NCBI GenBank assembly: GCA_029785625.1
Contig: JAFLZI010000001.1
Location: forward strand, 117,860 to 181,859
DNA length: 64,000 nt
Reading direction: 5' to 3'
Origin: Nitrososphaerota archaeon
GTDB lineage: Archaea > Thermoproteota > Nitrososphaeria > Nitrososphaerales > UBA183
The notes beneath the pieces were generated by a model. That model made no database searches and had not been told where the DNA came from. It saw only the letters and a program-made list of their open reading frames with translations. The position numbers were made by a program, and so were the translations under genes. Positions 33,698 to 43,279 of the stretch are shown here, in pieces; the first letter of the stretch is position 1; every line of letters starts with the position of its first letter.

Positions 33698-34981
33698 ATG
33701 CAGACTATGGACAACACGAGACCGAACGACGAATCGAACAAAGGGGAAAAGAAGGGAACAGATTCCAAGACCTTCGAAATCGAGTATGCAATTTCCAGAG
33801 TCAGGAACCTAGGTGCTGCGCAAATAACTACACAAAGTCGTCGGCTGCACCAATACAGGCCAGAGTGGCTGGACCAACTCGAAGCACACTATCGTATCAA
33901 TCCTGGGAAGCCTCTGATTCATCTCAGTGACCTCCCTGGCAAGACCGCAATTCATCTCTCTGAACGTGGCCTCTCGATTCTGGCAGACCTCTGGAAAACA
34001 ATCAGGCAGAGATACAGCGCCAAAGAAGCCAAAAGTCTTGGCCTCGAGAACATCTACTCGTGTGCTGTAGCAAAATACTACGGCTACATCACCATCGAAA
34101 GCCTATTCCGAGCTAGGGAGCATGTTAGCTTCGACATCGACCAACTTGAACCCTGCGTGCTCCGCGTGAAGTGCCACAAAAACAATTGGCCTAAGGAGAT
34201 CGAACCCAAACTCCCATTCAACTTCTTCAATGCGGAAGGAGCTGCAATTCTGGGATACTACACTGACTCCAAGCACGGAAACTGTACCTTCACGAACAAA
34301 GACCAACAGCTCCATGATCTAATGAAGCGGGCTGTCGAACACGTCATCGGACGCATGCGGGTCAATACAGGCATCTATCCAGACATAAGCGAAACAAACT
34401 GGAGTCTCCTCATGCCAACTCTTCTGAACTTGGCAGGGATTAACACGAAACTTCGACAGAAAGTTGCCAACAACGCAACTCCACTGTGGCTGTTTTCATC
34501 TCCTAGTAACGTCGCATCTGCATATCTCAGAGCCTTGTGGACCGCTGAAGGGATGGCTCGGTTCATGCGACTCGTTCAAACTGTAGCCGTTCCCCAGCTT
34601 GAACCTTACAGGAATCTAATCTCGCGAAAACCGCGCGTCACACCATACAACAATCTGCCCCCCGATGCCAAAGAAATTGTCAACCAGCATCCTTCACTGC
34701 TTCTGGCCTCGGCAGCACTTCTTCAGAGATCGTTCGGGATGGAGACAACTTTGAAGCCTTCAGTCGCATACTCGGACTTTCGCAAAGAGTTGACTGTTCT
34801 CTGGACCAGTGAGATTACCAGCGCCGGGGAAATCTCCAAGTTCTCAAAACTCGTCGGGTTCGATAGTGAAACAAAGCAACAGTTGTTATTCTATCGGCTC
34901 AACAGACAGTCTTCCCATCCCCCTTTTTCTATGCTTGACCACCTGAAACAACGTAGTGAAAGCTCCCTTAAACTGCCCTGA
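33698..34981 (+). CDS. LAGLIDADG-like protein (possible homing endonuclease)
   Basis: 427 residues, low GC compared with the host genes. Two regions match the LAGLIDADG pattern: AAILGYYTDSKHGNCTFTNKD (motif 1 with its acidic D) and ASAYLRALWTAEGMARF (motif 2 with E). The intervening PLWLFSSPSN fits the saddle region of such enzymes. The first 170 residues are unlike anything I know. Either a homing endonuclease or a domesticated LAGLIDADG DNA-binding protein. It lies 3 kb from an intron in EF-2, but there is no evidence of a functional link. Confidence 0.5.
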   Translation: MQTMDNTRPNDESNKGEKKGTDSKTFEIEYAISRVRNLGAAQITTQSRRLHQYRPEWLDQLEAHYRINPGKPLIHLSDLPGKTAIHLSERGLSILADLWKTIRQRYSAKEAKSLGLENIYSCAVAKYYGYITIESLFRAREHVSFDIDQLEPCVLRVKCHKNNWPKEIEPKLPFNFFNAEGAAILGYYTDSKHGNCTFTNKDQQLHDLMKRAVEHVIGRMRVNTGIYPDISETNWSLLMPTLLNLAGINTKLRQKVANNATPLWLFSSPSNVASAYLRALWTAEGMARFMRLVQTVAVPQLEPYRNLISRKPRVTPYNNLPPDAKEIVNQHPSLLLASAALLQRSFGMETTLKPSVAYSDFRKELTVLWTSEITSAGEISKFSKLVGFDSETKQQLLFYRLNRQSSHPPFSMLDHLKQRSESSLKLP

Positions 34982-35042
34982 AGGATATTATCCGCTAAGG
35001 AGGCAATCACTTTATACAATATGTTGAGCCGATTCGGCGGGC

Positions 35043-36690
35043 TTGACTTCACCTTCCAATCCGAAGGTCAACACCCTATTCTATGGCGACAATCTCAAGA
35101 TCCTCAGAGACTACTTACGATCTGAAAGCATCGCGCTGATTTATCTCGACCCTCCGTTCAACAATAAGGAGACATACAACGTCCTCTTCAAGGAGAAGGG
35201 CGGTAAACAGTCAGCGGCCCAGATTCAAGCATTCGATGATTTCTGGCATTGGGACGATGCGGCAGAAGCTGCTTATGTTGAGTTACAAGAGCGCTCCCCA
35301 GAGGTAGGCGAGGCCGTCAAGGCTTTCGTCGCCTTCTTGGGAAGGAATGACCTTACCGCTTACCTTGTGATGATGGCGATTCGCCTAGTAGAACTTCATC
35401 GCGTCCTGAAGGACAACGGCTCTCTCTACCTCCATTGTGACCCGACAGCGAGCCATTACCTGAAAGTCATCCTCGATACCATTTTCGGCCCCACTCGTTT
35501 CAGGAACGAGATTTCGTGGAAGAGAACTTACGCCTAGCGGCGCGAATCGATATGGCCCGATTCATGATACCATTTTCTTCTATACCAAATCGGATGAGTA
35601 TGTCTGGCATCCGAAACCCCTCGAATACTCGCAGGAATACCTCGACAATTTCTTCAAGTTCGAAGATTCAAGGGGGCAATATCGACTTACGCTTCTAACT
35701 GGTTCTGGAACGCGCAACGGCTCGTCCGGAAAGCCTTGGCGTGGGATTGACCCGACGAAGATCGGCAGGCATTGGGCGATACCTGGCTATGTCCGACCTT
35801 TGTTGGGGAAGGGACCGTTCCCAGATGTTCAAACGGCGCTTGACAAACTGGACGAGATTGGCCGCATTTCTTGGCCGAAGAAAGAGGGAGGGACGCCGAT
35901 GTTCATGCAGTATAAGGACGATCTTGGTGGCGTCGATGTGCAAGACCTCTGGACTGACATTGGCCCAATCCCACCGCAATCTCCTAAGCGGCTTGGTTAT
36001 CCCACTCAGAAGCCGGCTGCATTGCTCGACAGAATCATAGAGGCCAGTTCTGACGAAGGCGACTGGGTTCTCGACCCCTTCTGTGGTTGCGGGACAGCAA
36101 TCTTCGAGGCCAATGAATTGAAGCGGAATTGGATAGGAATCGACATCACACATCTGGCAATCTCCATTATGAAATCCGCGTTAAGGGAAATGAAGGTCTA
36201 CACGCCCCGCAATTACCAGATTATAGGGGAGCCAACCACATTCAATGAGGCACAGGGCCTCGCCAAGGCCGACAAATACCAATTCCAGTGGTGGTCACTT
36301 TCTTTGCTCGACGCCCGACCAATCGGAGCGCCAGAAGGGAGCAAGGTCGGCAAGAAGGGGGCCGACAGAGGAAGGGACGGTTATCTCACCTTCAAGGAGG
36401 GTAACGACCCCAACTTCCGAAGGATTATCATCCAAGCCAAGGGTGGCGAGAACGTAGGCGCGAGCGACGTACGGGATTTGATTGGGACTGTCAACAACTG
36501 GAAAGCCGCAATGGGGATTCTGATAACCCTAGATGAGCCAACTGAACCCATGAAGACGGAAGCGAGGGACGCTGAATACTACGAATCGCCAACTTGGGGT
36601 AGGAAATACCCGAAGATTCAGATTGTCACCGTGAAGCAACTACTCGAGAAGAAATGGCCGGAAATGCCCTTCCCAAATCCCTTTCAGTGA
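35043..36690 (+). pseudogene. DNA adenine methyltransferase fused to Mrr-like nuclease, frameshifted
   Basis: A beta-class site-specific methylase: DPPF motif IV in LIYLDPPFNNKETYN (residues 30-45), then, after the break, motif I LDPFCGCGTAIFEA. The reading frame is broken by one extra base in TACGCCTAGCGG at about 35535 (TAG stop); deleting it restores YASGANRYGPIHDTIFFYTK. A C-terminal extension of about 130 residues has GADRGRDGYLTF and RRIIIQAKGG, matching the Mrr-type nuclease D...QxK active site. The start is TTG 35043, 26 bases from CTTTATACAA. Confidence 0.7.
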
Positions 36691-36725
36691 CAGCGCAGAT
36701 AACTTAACAGGAGACCCCTGATAAG

Positions 36726-36837
36726 AGGCTTGTTGAATAACTACTGTGTCTATGATAATTCTACCTGGTTGTCTGGCGAGCCACTCCTGTGCGACTTAAC
36801 ATAAATCTGGTCTGATTCGGAGTTATTCAACAACGCT
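36726..36837. mobile_element. MITE with 17-base inverted repeats
   Basis: A 112-base element without coding capacity. Left end AGGCTTGTTGAATAACT (36726-36742) and right end AGTTATTCAACAACGCT (36821-36837) are inverted repeats with two mismatches. It is flanked by the 8-base duplication CTGATAAG at 36718-36725 and 36838-36845. The sequence just inside the left end (CTGTGTCTAT) recurs inside the IS next to it, so both are mobilised by related transposases. Confidence 0.7.
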
Positions 36838-36845
36838 CTGATAAG

Positions 36846-37901
36846 TAGATTGTAGCATAACTTGAGTTCTGTGTCTATCGCCCTTGTCCTGCCTCCGTAA
36901 TCCGCTCACGGCCTCGGTTGAGGCATGCCTCGTGGAATGTCATGGCACGACTACAACGAATCCCTGGTGGAGAGAGGGAGGGTCCTGTTCGACCTCGGCT
37001 TCGCCAGTCGCTGGAACGACGAACTTGAGGGGATGAACGGCGACAAGACGGGGAGGCCGTACGAGTTCCCAGAGTCCTACATCGAGTTCCTGTCCTTCTT
37101 CAGGGTAGGGTTCAACGCGCCGTACAGGGTGATAGAGGGCATGACCGGGTCACTCTCCGAGTACCTCGCTTTCGTTAAAGAGATGCACTTCACACAGGTC
37201 AGGAGGAGGATACTGGCGATGGTCAAGAGGAAGAAGCCAGAATACGTGGAAAAGATGGCGGAGGGGAAAGACGACGACGCCATCACCGTGGTCGTCGACT
37301 CGACGGGCCTCTCCACCACGAACAAGGGCTCCTACATCGAGGCGATCTGGAGGAAGGAGAAGAGGAAGTTCATCAAGCTCCACGTCGTCGCGGATGGGAA
37401 GACGGGGAAGATCGTCGGGTTCAGGGTGACGTCCGAGAAGACCGGGGACACGAAGAAGTTCGTCCCGATGGTCAGGGAGGTCGCAAGGAAGAGGAGGGTG
37501 GCGAGGGCGTACGCGGACTCTGCCTACGACTCCAGGAGGAACTTCCCTATGCACGAGCGTGGCATCGACCCTGCCATCAAGCTCAGGAAGAACGCGTCGG
37601 AGAAGGCCAAGTGGTCCCCCCTCAGGAAGGACGAGGCGATCCTCGTGCGCAGGGTCGGGTACGAGAAGTGGAAGGAGCTGAAGGGCTACGGCAAGAGGTG
37701 GATGGCAGAGATAGTCTTCTCTGCGTTCAAGAGGGTCCTCGGGGACACCCTCATGGCGAGGAGGTTCCTGAGCCAGAAGGCAGAGGCCACCCTGAAGGTG
37801 GTGCTCTACAACAGGTTCATGTCCTTCTGAGCCGAGAGGTGGCGGACGACGGGTCGAGCTAGAGATACTGGAGCGGCAGAGAACATTATGCTACAATCTA
37901 T
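36846..37901 (+). mobile_element. IS5-like insertion sequence
   Basis: About 1.06 kb. Ends are TAGATTGTAGCATAA (36846-36860) and its perfect inverted copy TTATGCTACAATCTA (37886-37900). Copies of CTGATAAG flank it (36838-36845 and 37902-37909), consistent with an 8-base target duplication. One copy is shared with the adjacent MITE, so the IS landed in the MITE's own target duplication. The element carries one transposase and ends 55 bases before the EF-2 start codon. Confidence 0.8.
36925..37830 (+). CDS. tnpA: IS5-type DDE transposase
   Basis: 301 residues. The DDE motif is visible: first Asp in TVVVDSTGLSTTNKGSY, second in ARAYADSAYDSRRNF, and the Glu in MAEIVFSAFKRVLG (with K-R-W before it). 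The N-terminus is a helical DNA-binding region. All catalytic residues are present and the frame is intact, so the element may be active. High GC in this gene differs from the surrounding low-GC island. Confidence 0.88.
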   Translation: MPRGMSWHDYNESLVERGRVLFDLGFASRWNDELEGMNGDKTGRPYEFPESYIEFLSFFRVGFNAPYRVIEGMTGSLSEYLAFVKEMHFTQVRRRILAMVKRKKPEYVEKMAEGKDDDAITVVVDSTGLSTTNKGSYIEAIWRKEKRKFIKLHVVADGKTGKIVGFRVTSEKTGDTKKFVPMVREVARKRRVARAYADSAYDSRRNFPMHERGIDPAIKLRKNASEKAKWSPLRKDEAILVRRVGYEKWKELKGYGKRWMAEIVFSAFKRVLGDTLMARRFLSQKAEATLKVVLYNRFMSF

Positions 37902-37955
37902 CTGATAAGGAAACGTTCATAACCACTTCATAAGGGCAGACTTAGTGAAAGGACT

Positions 37956-40180
37956 ATGCCGAAGTTCAAGACGACAGCAGAAGCCCTGAAGATAGTCCAC
38001 AACAAGGACCAGATACGCAACCTTGGAATCATCGCTCACGTGGACCATGGTATCAACGCCGATAGTCATTCGGCGTTGCCATAGAGACAACCACAAGCGA
38101 TAGTCTCCTAGCTGCGACTGGCATGTTGTCGCCTTCGGTGGCAGGGCAAGCGTTAGCTCTCGACTACATGGAACTCGAGCAGCAAAGACAGATGACCATC
38201 AAAGCCGCCAACGTGACGCTGTACTACGAGTCCGCGGGGAAGCCCTATGTCATCAACCTGATTGATACTCCCGGACACATTGATTTTTCCGGCAAGGTAG
38301 TTCGAAGCTTACGGGCGGTTGACGGCGCAATTGTCGTAGTCGACGCCGTCGAATCCATTATGACCCAGACCGAAACTGTGACCCGTTCGGCCCTTGAAGA
38401 GCGCGTCCGCCCCGTCGTCTACATCAACAAAATCGACCGGCTGATCAAGGAGCTCCGCCTCTCCCCTGAGAAGATGCAGGAGTGGCTCTTCGGCATCGTG
38501 AGGGACTTCAACCGTCTCGTCGAGACATACGCCGAACCGGAGTACAAGCAGAAGTGGAAGGTCTCGGTCCAGGACGCCCAGGTCGCGTTCGGGTCATCGA
38601 AGGACAAGTGGGGATTCAACTTCGACATGGCGAAGGCCGCGGGGATGTCGTTCAAGGACATCATCAACGCGTATCAGAGTTCGACTCCGGAGGAGCTCGG
38701 CAAGAAGCTCCCTCTCCACGAGGCTCTGCTGGGCATGGTCGTCAGGCACCATCCGCCTCCTCACGTCGCCCAGACCTACCGCATCCCGAAGATCTGGCCA
38801 CAGGGGGACCTCAACAGCGACGTAGGGAAGGCCCTCCTCGCCTGCGACGAGAACGGACCCACGGTCATGATGGTCACCAACGTGGTCGTCGACCCCGCCG
38901 CGGGGCTCGTGGCCACCGGGAGGCTCTTCTCCGGCAGCGTCAGCAACGGCGACACGGTCTACCTTCTCAACTCGAAGAGAGAGGGGAAGATACAGTCGGT
39001 CCAGATATTCATGGGCTTTCAGCGGGAGATAGTCGATTCGCTCCCTGCGGGTAACATCCCGGCGCTCCTCGGCCTGGACATCAGGTCGGGGGAGACCATC
39101 TCGAACCAGAAGGGGGTCGCCACGTTCGAGTCCATCCACTATGTCAGCGAGCCCGTCGTCACTGTGGCGGTGGAGGCGAAGCACCCGAGGGATCTCCCCA
39201 AGCTCGTCGAGGTGATGCGGAGGCTCAACATCGAGGACCCGAACCTCGTCATAACGATCAACCAGGAGTCCGGGGAGACCCTCATGGCAGGGATGGGGGT
39301 GCTCCACCTCGAGATAGCCACCACGCAGATTCAGCAGGCGGGGCTGGAGATCATCACCTCGCCGCCAATCATCAACTACAGGGAGACCATCCGCGCGCGC
39401 GCCGGCCCCATCATGGCCAGGTCTCCTAACAGGCACAACAAGATCTTCATCGAGGTCGAGCCCCTTGAGCCCGACGTCGTCGAGCTAATCCGCAACGGGA
39501 CCATAAGCGAGAACGTGGAGACGAAGGGGGTGATCAAGACCCTCCGCGACCACGGATGGGACCCCGACCAGGCCCGCAACTTCCAGGCCGTCGACGAGAG
39601 GGGCAACATCCTGACCGAGGTCACCAAGGGGGTCCAGTTCCTGCAGGAGTCGATGGACTCCATCAGGGCAGGCTTCGACGACATCATGAAGAACGGGCCG
39701 CTCGCCTACGAGTTCACCCGAGGGGTCAAGGTGGCACTCACCAACTTCGTCCCCCACGAGGACCCAGCCCACCGGACCTACGCCCAGCTCATGCCCGCTT
39801 CACGGAGGGCCATACTCGGGGCCATGCTGTCAGCCAACCCCACTCTCCTGGAGCCCATACTGGGGATAGAGGTGAAGGGGCCGTCAGACCTCATAGGCGC
39901 GGTGACCGGGGTCATCAGCGCGAAGAGGGGGAAGCTGGTCAGGATAGACCAGAAGGAGGTCATGACAGTGGTGGAGGGAGAGATCCCCGCGGCCGAGACG
40001 TTCGACCTGAGCGAGAAGATGAGAGGGGCAACGGCGGGCAAGGCTGTCTGGAACACCCACTTCAAGACGTGGCAGGCGGTCCCTCAGAACATGCTGTGGG
40101 GGCTGGTCACGGACATCAGGAAGCGCAAGGGACTCCCGCCGGACCCGCCGAAGGCCGAGGAATTCATCGACAAGGAATAG
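37956..40180 (+). CDS. fusA: Translation elongation factor aEF-2 (spliced gene, one intron)
   Basis: The GTPase that drives ribosome translocation. Exon 1 is 37956-38052 and exon 2 is 38085-40180; joined they encode 730 residues. Exon 1 starts MPKFKTTAEALKIVHNKDQ and stops inside the G1 motif; the join gives IIAHVDHGKTTTSDSLL, the P-loop, with one codon (AAG) split across the exons. G3 is DTPGHIDF, G4 INKIDRL. Length and domain order match archaeal EF-2, with the diphthamide-region histidine expected near the C-terminus. TATA is near 37930, just right of the IS. Without splicing only 42 residues would be made. Confidence 0.92.
38053..38084 (+). other. Bulge-helix-bulge intron in the EF-2 mRNA
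   Basis: 32 bases. Predicted fold: exon ATGG (38047-38050) pairs with CCAT (38079-38082) as the 4-bp central helix; 3-base bulges TAT (38051-38053) and AGA (38083-38085); inner stem CAACGCCGA/TCGGCGTTG (38054-38062 with 38070-38078), loop 38063-38069. Cuts after the second base of each bulge, as the archaeal splicing endonuclease makes, excise exactly the 32 bases that break the frame. The outer helix is weak (one pair, then GTGG/CCAC). Confidence 0.9.
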
Positions 40181-40241
40181 GCCGTCAAGCATCCTTTAAG
40201 GGGGCTCTCGGCGGCCCAGAGGCCGGTGGTCAGGAACGGAG

Positions 40242-42650
40242 ATTGTATCCTATGACCTCAGGCTCGACGTCGACTTTCGAAAGGCCCGCCTGAAAGGCGA
40301 GGAGACCGTGGCGGTCAAGGGGTCCCCCGCCTCGCTGTCGCTGGACTGCTCGGCACTGGATGTGGGGTCGGTCAAGGTCGACGGGAAGGCGGCGAGGTTC
40401 CGGCACGACAAGAAAAGGTCCAAGCTGCTCATCTCGGGGGTCCCACGGAAGCTGTCGAAGGTGGACATATCCTACGCCAAGCAGGTGACCGACGACGTCA
40501 TCTTCGGGCTCTACAAGTCGAAGTACGGGAAGGACTACATCCTCGCCACTGACCTGGAGCCAGCCGAAGCCAGGACCGTATTCCCATGCGTCGACGAACC
40601 ATCGTACAAGGCCGCGTTCAGGCTCGAGATCACCGCCGAGTCCGGGCTCAAGGTCATCGCCAACACCCAGGAGGCCCGCGCCGAGGACCTTGGAGGGGGG
40701 AGGACGAGGCATGTGTTCGAAGAGACCCCCCGGATGTCGACATACCTCCTCTTCTTCGCCATCGGCAACATGGAGGAGACCAGGACCCGCTCCGGGGACG
40801 TCGAGGTCATCACCGCCACCCGGCCTGGCCAGGCCAAGAACTCCGAGCTGGCCCTCAGGATGGCGTCCGGCTCTGTACATGACTTTGCAGACTACTTTGG
40901 TGTCCCATACCCGTTGAAGAAGCTCCACATCGTAGCCCTCCCCGAATACCACACAGGCGCCATGGAGAACTGGGGGGCGATCTCCTCTAGGGAGAGCTAC
41001 GCCCTTGTCACCGAGGGCGCCGCCTTCCGACAGAAGAACAGGGGGGCCATGTCGATGGTCCACGAAGTGGCGCACCAGTGGTTCGGCGACCTCGTGACGA
41101 TGAAGTGGTGGGACGACCTCTGGCTGAACGAGAGCTTCGCCACCTTCATGGGGTACAAGATGACGGACCGGCTCAGGCCGGAGTGGGACACCATGAGCAT
41201 CTTCCTAATGGACGAGACCCTCATGGCGCTCAACCTCGACGCGGTCAAGAACACGCACCCTGTCCAGGCCCATGTCCGGCGGGTAGAAGACGCAATGCAC
41301 ATGTTCGATCAGATCAGCTACAACAAGGGAGGGAGCATATTGAGGATGCTCGAGTCTTACGTGGGGGAGGATGCCTTCAGGAGGGGGGTGTCTGACTATC
41401 TCAAGAAGTTCAGCTTCTCCAACGCTTCAGGGAAGGACCTCTGGGACTCCCTAGGCAGGGCCTCCAGCCTCCCAGTGAGCAAGGTGGCCAAGGGGTGGCT
41501 CACCAGGCCGGGTTTCCCCGTGGTCGAGGTCCGCTCCGAAGGGAAGAAGGTCAGGCTCACCCAGAAGAGGTTCATGATCACCGGGAGCGTCTCTGCTCCT
41601 CCATGGCCGATTACGACCGCAGTCAGCGCCGGGGGGAAGGAGACAAAGGTCTTCTTCGACAAGAGGTCAATGACGCTCGACGTAGGGGGCCAGGACGTGC
41701 TAGTCAACCCTGGGAGAGGGGGCTTCCACGTCACCCGCTACGACAGTAAAGGGTACGAGAGGCTGGCGGCGGGGTTCGCCGACCTCAACTCCTACGACAG
41801 GGCAGGCCTAATCAACGACCTCTTCCTCTTCCTGCAGGCGGGGGAGATCGACCCGGCGGAGTACTTCAGGTTCATCGCTCTGTGCGGCGGGACCCCCGAC
41901 AACCTCACGATCCAGGTGGCCGCCGAGCAGCTGCATCTTCTCAACGCCATCGCCTGGGACTCGCCAGGGCTCCACTCCGTCTACCCGAAGTTCTATCCGC
42001 CTCTCATCGCCAGCATAGGGGAGGACCCGAAGCCCGGCGAGCCTGAATATCTGGGCGCGGCCAGGGAGGCTCTTGTTTCGCAGTACGTCGGCGTCGACTA
42101 CGCCTACGCTGCCAAGCTCGCCAAGAGGTTCGATCACTACCAAGACCTCGACCCGAACCTGAAGGGGGCAGTCGCTTCAGCCTATGCCATAACCTACGGG
42201 GAGAAGGCCATGGGGCCTCTCGTAGAGATGGTGAAGACGCTGCAGGGTGAGGTGGACAGGGCGAAGATCTACGAGGCCCTCTACTCCTTCAAGGACCCGG
42301 CGCTGGTCGAAAAGGCCCTAGACCTAGGGATTAGCAAGGATGTCAGCCGCTCGGACTCAGCCTACCCGATGGCCTTCGGCGCCCTCAACACCAGTGCCCG
42401 GGACGTCTACTGGGCGTGGCTCTCCGAGCACTACGACGCCATCTACGACATGTACGGAGGGTCGCAGCAGTTCTACCTCTACATGATGCGCATCCTCCCT
42501 GTCTGCGGGGTGGCCAGGGAAGCTAAGGTGAAGAGGTTCCTCTCAGGCAGGAGGATGAAGCTGGGCGGGTCCAGCCTCGTCAGGGCCCTCGAGCGGCTAG
42601 AGATCAACTCCGGCGTCCGCAAGCGCCTCCTGAAGAGCCCGCGAAGATAG
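40242..42650 (+). CDS. M1-family zinc aminopeptidase
   Basis: About 800 residues, close to tricorn-interacting factor F2/F3. The exopeptidase motif GAMENWGAISSRE and the zinc site HEVAHQWFGDLVTMKWWDDLWLNESF (H-E-x-x-H, then E 18 residues on) are intact. It trims peptides released by the proteasome. The frame is open from 40200 and conserved sequence (SYDLRLDVDFRKARLKGEE) begins at 40242, but no ATG, GTG or TTG is available before 40308; the start could be ATT at 40242 or reflect a one-base error. Confidence 0.9.
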   Translation: MVSYDLRLDVDFRKARLKGEETVAVKGSPASLSLDCSALDVGSVKVDGKAARFRHDKKRSKLLISGVPRKLSKVDISYAKQVTDDVIFGLYKSKYGKDYILATDLEPAEARTVFPCVDEPSYKAAFRLEITAESGLKVIANTQEARAEDLGGGRTRHVFEETPRMSTYLLFFAIGNMEETRTRSGDVEVITATRPGQAKNSELALRMASGSVHDFADYFGVPYPLKKLHIVALPEYHTGAMENWGAISSRESYALVTEGAAFRQKNRGAMSMVHEVAHQWFGDLVTMKWWDDLWLNESFATFMGYKMTDRLRPEWDTMSIFLMDETLMALNLDAVKNTHPVQAHVRRVEDAMHMFDQISYNKGGSILRMLESYVGEDAFRRGVSDYLKKFSFSNASGKDLWDSLGRASSLPVSKVAKGWLTRPGFPVVEVRSEGKKVRLTQKRFMITGSVSAPPWPITTAVSAGGKETKVFFDKRSMTLDVGGQDVLVNPGRGGFHVTRYDSKGYERLAAGFADLNSYDRAGLINDLFLFLQAGEIDPAEYFRFIALCGGTPDNLTIQVAAEQLHLLNAIAWDSPGLHSVYPKFYPPLIASIGEDPKPGEPEYLGAAREALVSQYVGVDYAYAAKLAKRFDHYQDLDPNLKGAVASAYAITYGEKAMGPLVEMVKTLQGEVDRAKIYEALYSFKDPALVEKALDLGISKDVSRSDSAYPMAFGALNTSARDVYWAWLSEHYDAIYDMYGGSQQFYLYMMRILPVCGVAREAKVKRFLSGRRMKLGGSSLVRALERLEINSGVRKRLLKSPRR

Positions 42651-42723
42651 GGGCGCGCGGGTTCCGCAGAGTCGCCCGCGCCTGCGCCTCCACTTAACTA
42701 ACCGGAGTCCCACCGCTTGCCCC

Positions 42724-43251
42724 ATGGGCATCGACCCGTCGCTAGTCCACCGCCTCTTCTATCCTCAGGTCCCTCTGGTGATGGCCGCGAAGGCAGGGGC
42801 CAGGGTCTCGGCCATGCCCGTGGTGTCCTACCTGTCTGTCTCCGAGCGCCCGCCGATGGTCGCCGTGGCGTGCGCTCCTCGGGGCTACACATGCAGGCTA
42901 GCCAGGAAGGCGCGCTGCTTCTCCCTCTCAATCGTCGGCAGAGAGAGATCGTCAGCCCTGTCGAAGCTGGCCACCGCCAGCGGTGCCGCGGTGAAGGACA
43001 AGCTCGCAGAGGCCGGGCTGAAATACTCGGAGGGGGTGAAGCTGAAGGTCCCGGTCCTCGACGCAGCGGTGGCGACCCTGGAATGCAGGCTGCAGGCGAC
43101 CCGCCGCCTCGGCGACCACCTGCTCCTGGTCGCGCGCGTAGAGGACGCCCGCGCTGCGGGCGCCTTCAGCGGCTTCTGGGACTACCGTAGGTACAGGCCG
43201 GTCCTCTATGCCGGATGGCAGGACGGGCTGAGCCAGTATCCCGGATCCTAG
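42724..43251 (+). CDS. Flavin reductase-like FMN-binding protein
   Basis: 175 residues. FYPQVPLVMAAKAGARVSAMP and VSYLSVSERPPMVAVACAPR are typical of the flavin reductase (NADH:FMN) domain; the FMN-binding loop SLSIVGRERSSAL follows. Enzymes of this fold reduce flavins or serve as oxidase partners. The ATG at 42724 follows CACTTAACTAACC by 26 bases. It stands beside the F420:NADP oxidoreductase and ECF operon, all flavin-related. Confidence 0.82.
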   Translation: MGIDPSLVHRLFYPQVPLVMAAKAGARVSAMPVVSYLSVSERPPMVAVACAPRGYTCRLARKARCFSLSIVGRERSSALSKLATASGAAVKDKLAEAGLKYSEGVKLKVPVLDAAVATLECRLQATRRLGDHLLLVARVEDARAAGAFSGFWDYRRYRPVLYAGWQDGLSQYPGS

Positions 43252-43279
43252 GCGCGGGGCATGACCGCTCCGGCCTCCT

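Noticed and set aside
35520..35570. A second mRNA intron in the methyltransferase gene
   Set aside because: Only one extra base separates the two frames, and no bulge-helix-bulge can be drawn, so a simple frameshift explains it.
38053..38084. IS scar or MITE footprint in EF-2
   Set aside because: The 32 bases have no flanking duplication and no terminal repeats of the nearby elements; the BHB geometry and exact frame restoration fit an intron better.
38594..39436. 280-codon antisense frame inside EF-2
   Set aside because: Shadow of the EF-2 gene with a low-complexity, Arg/Asp-rich product.
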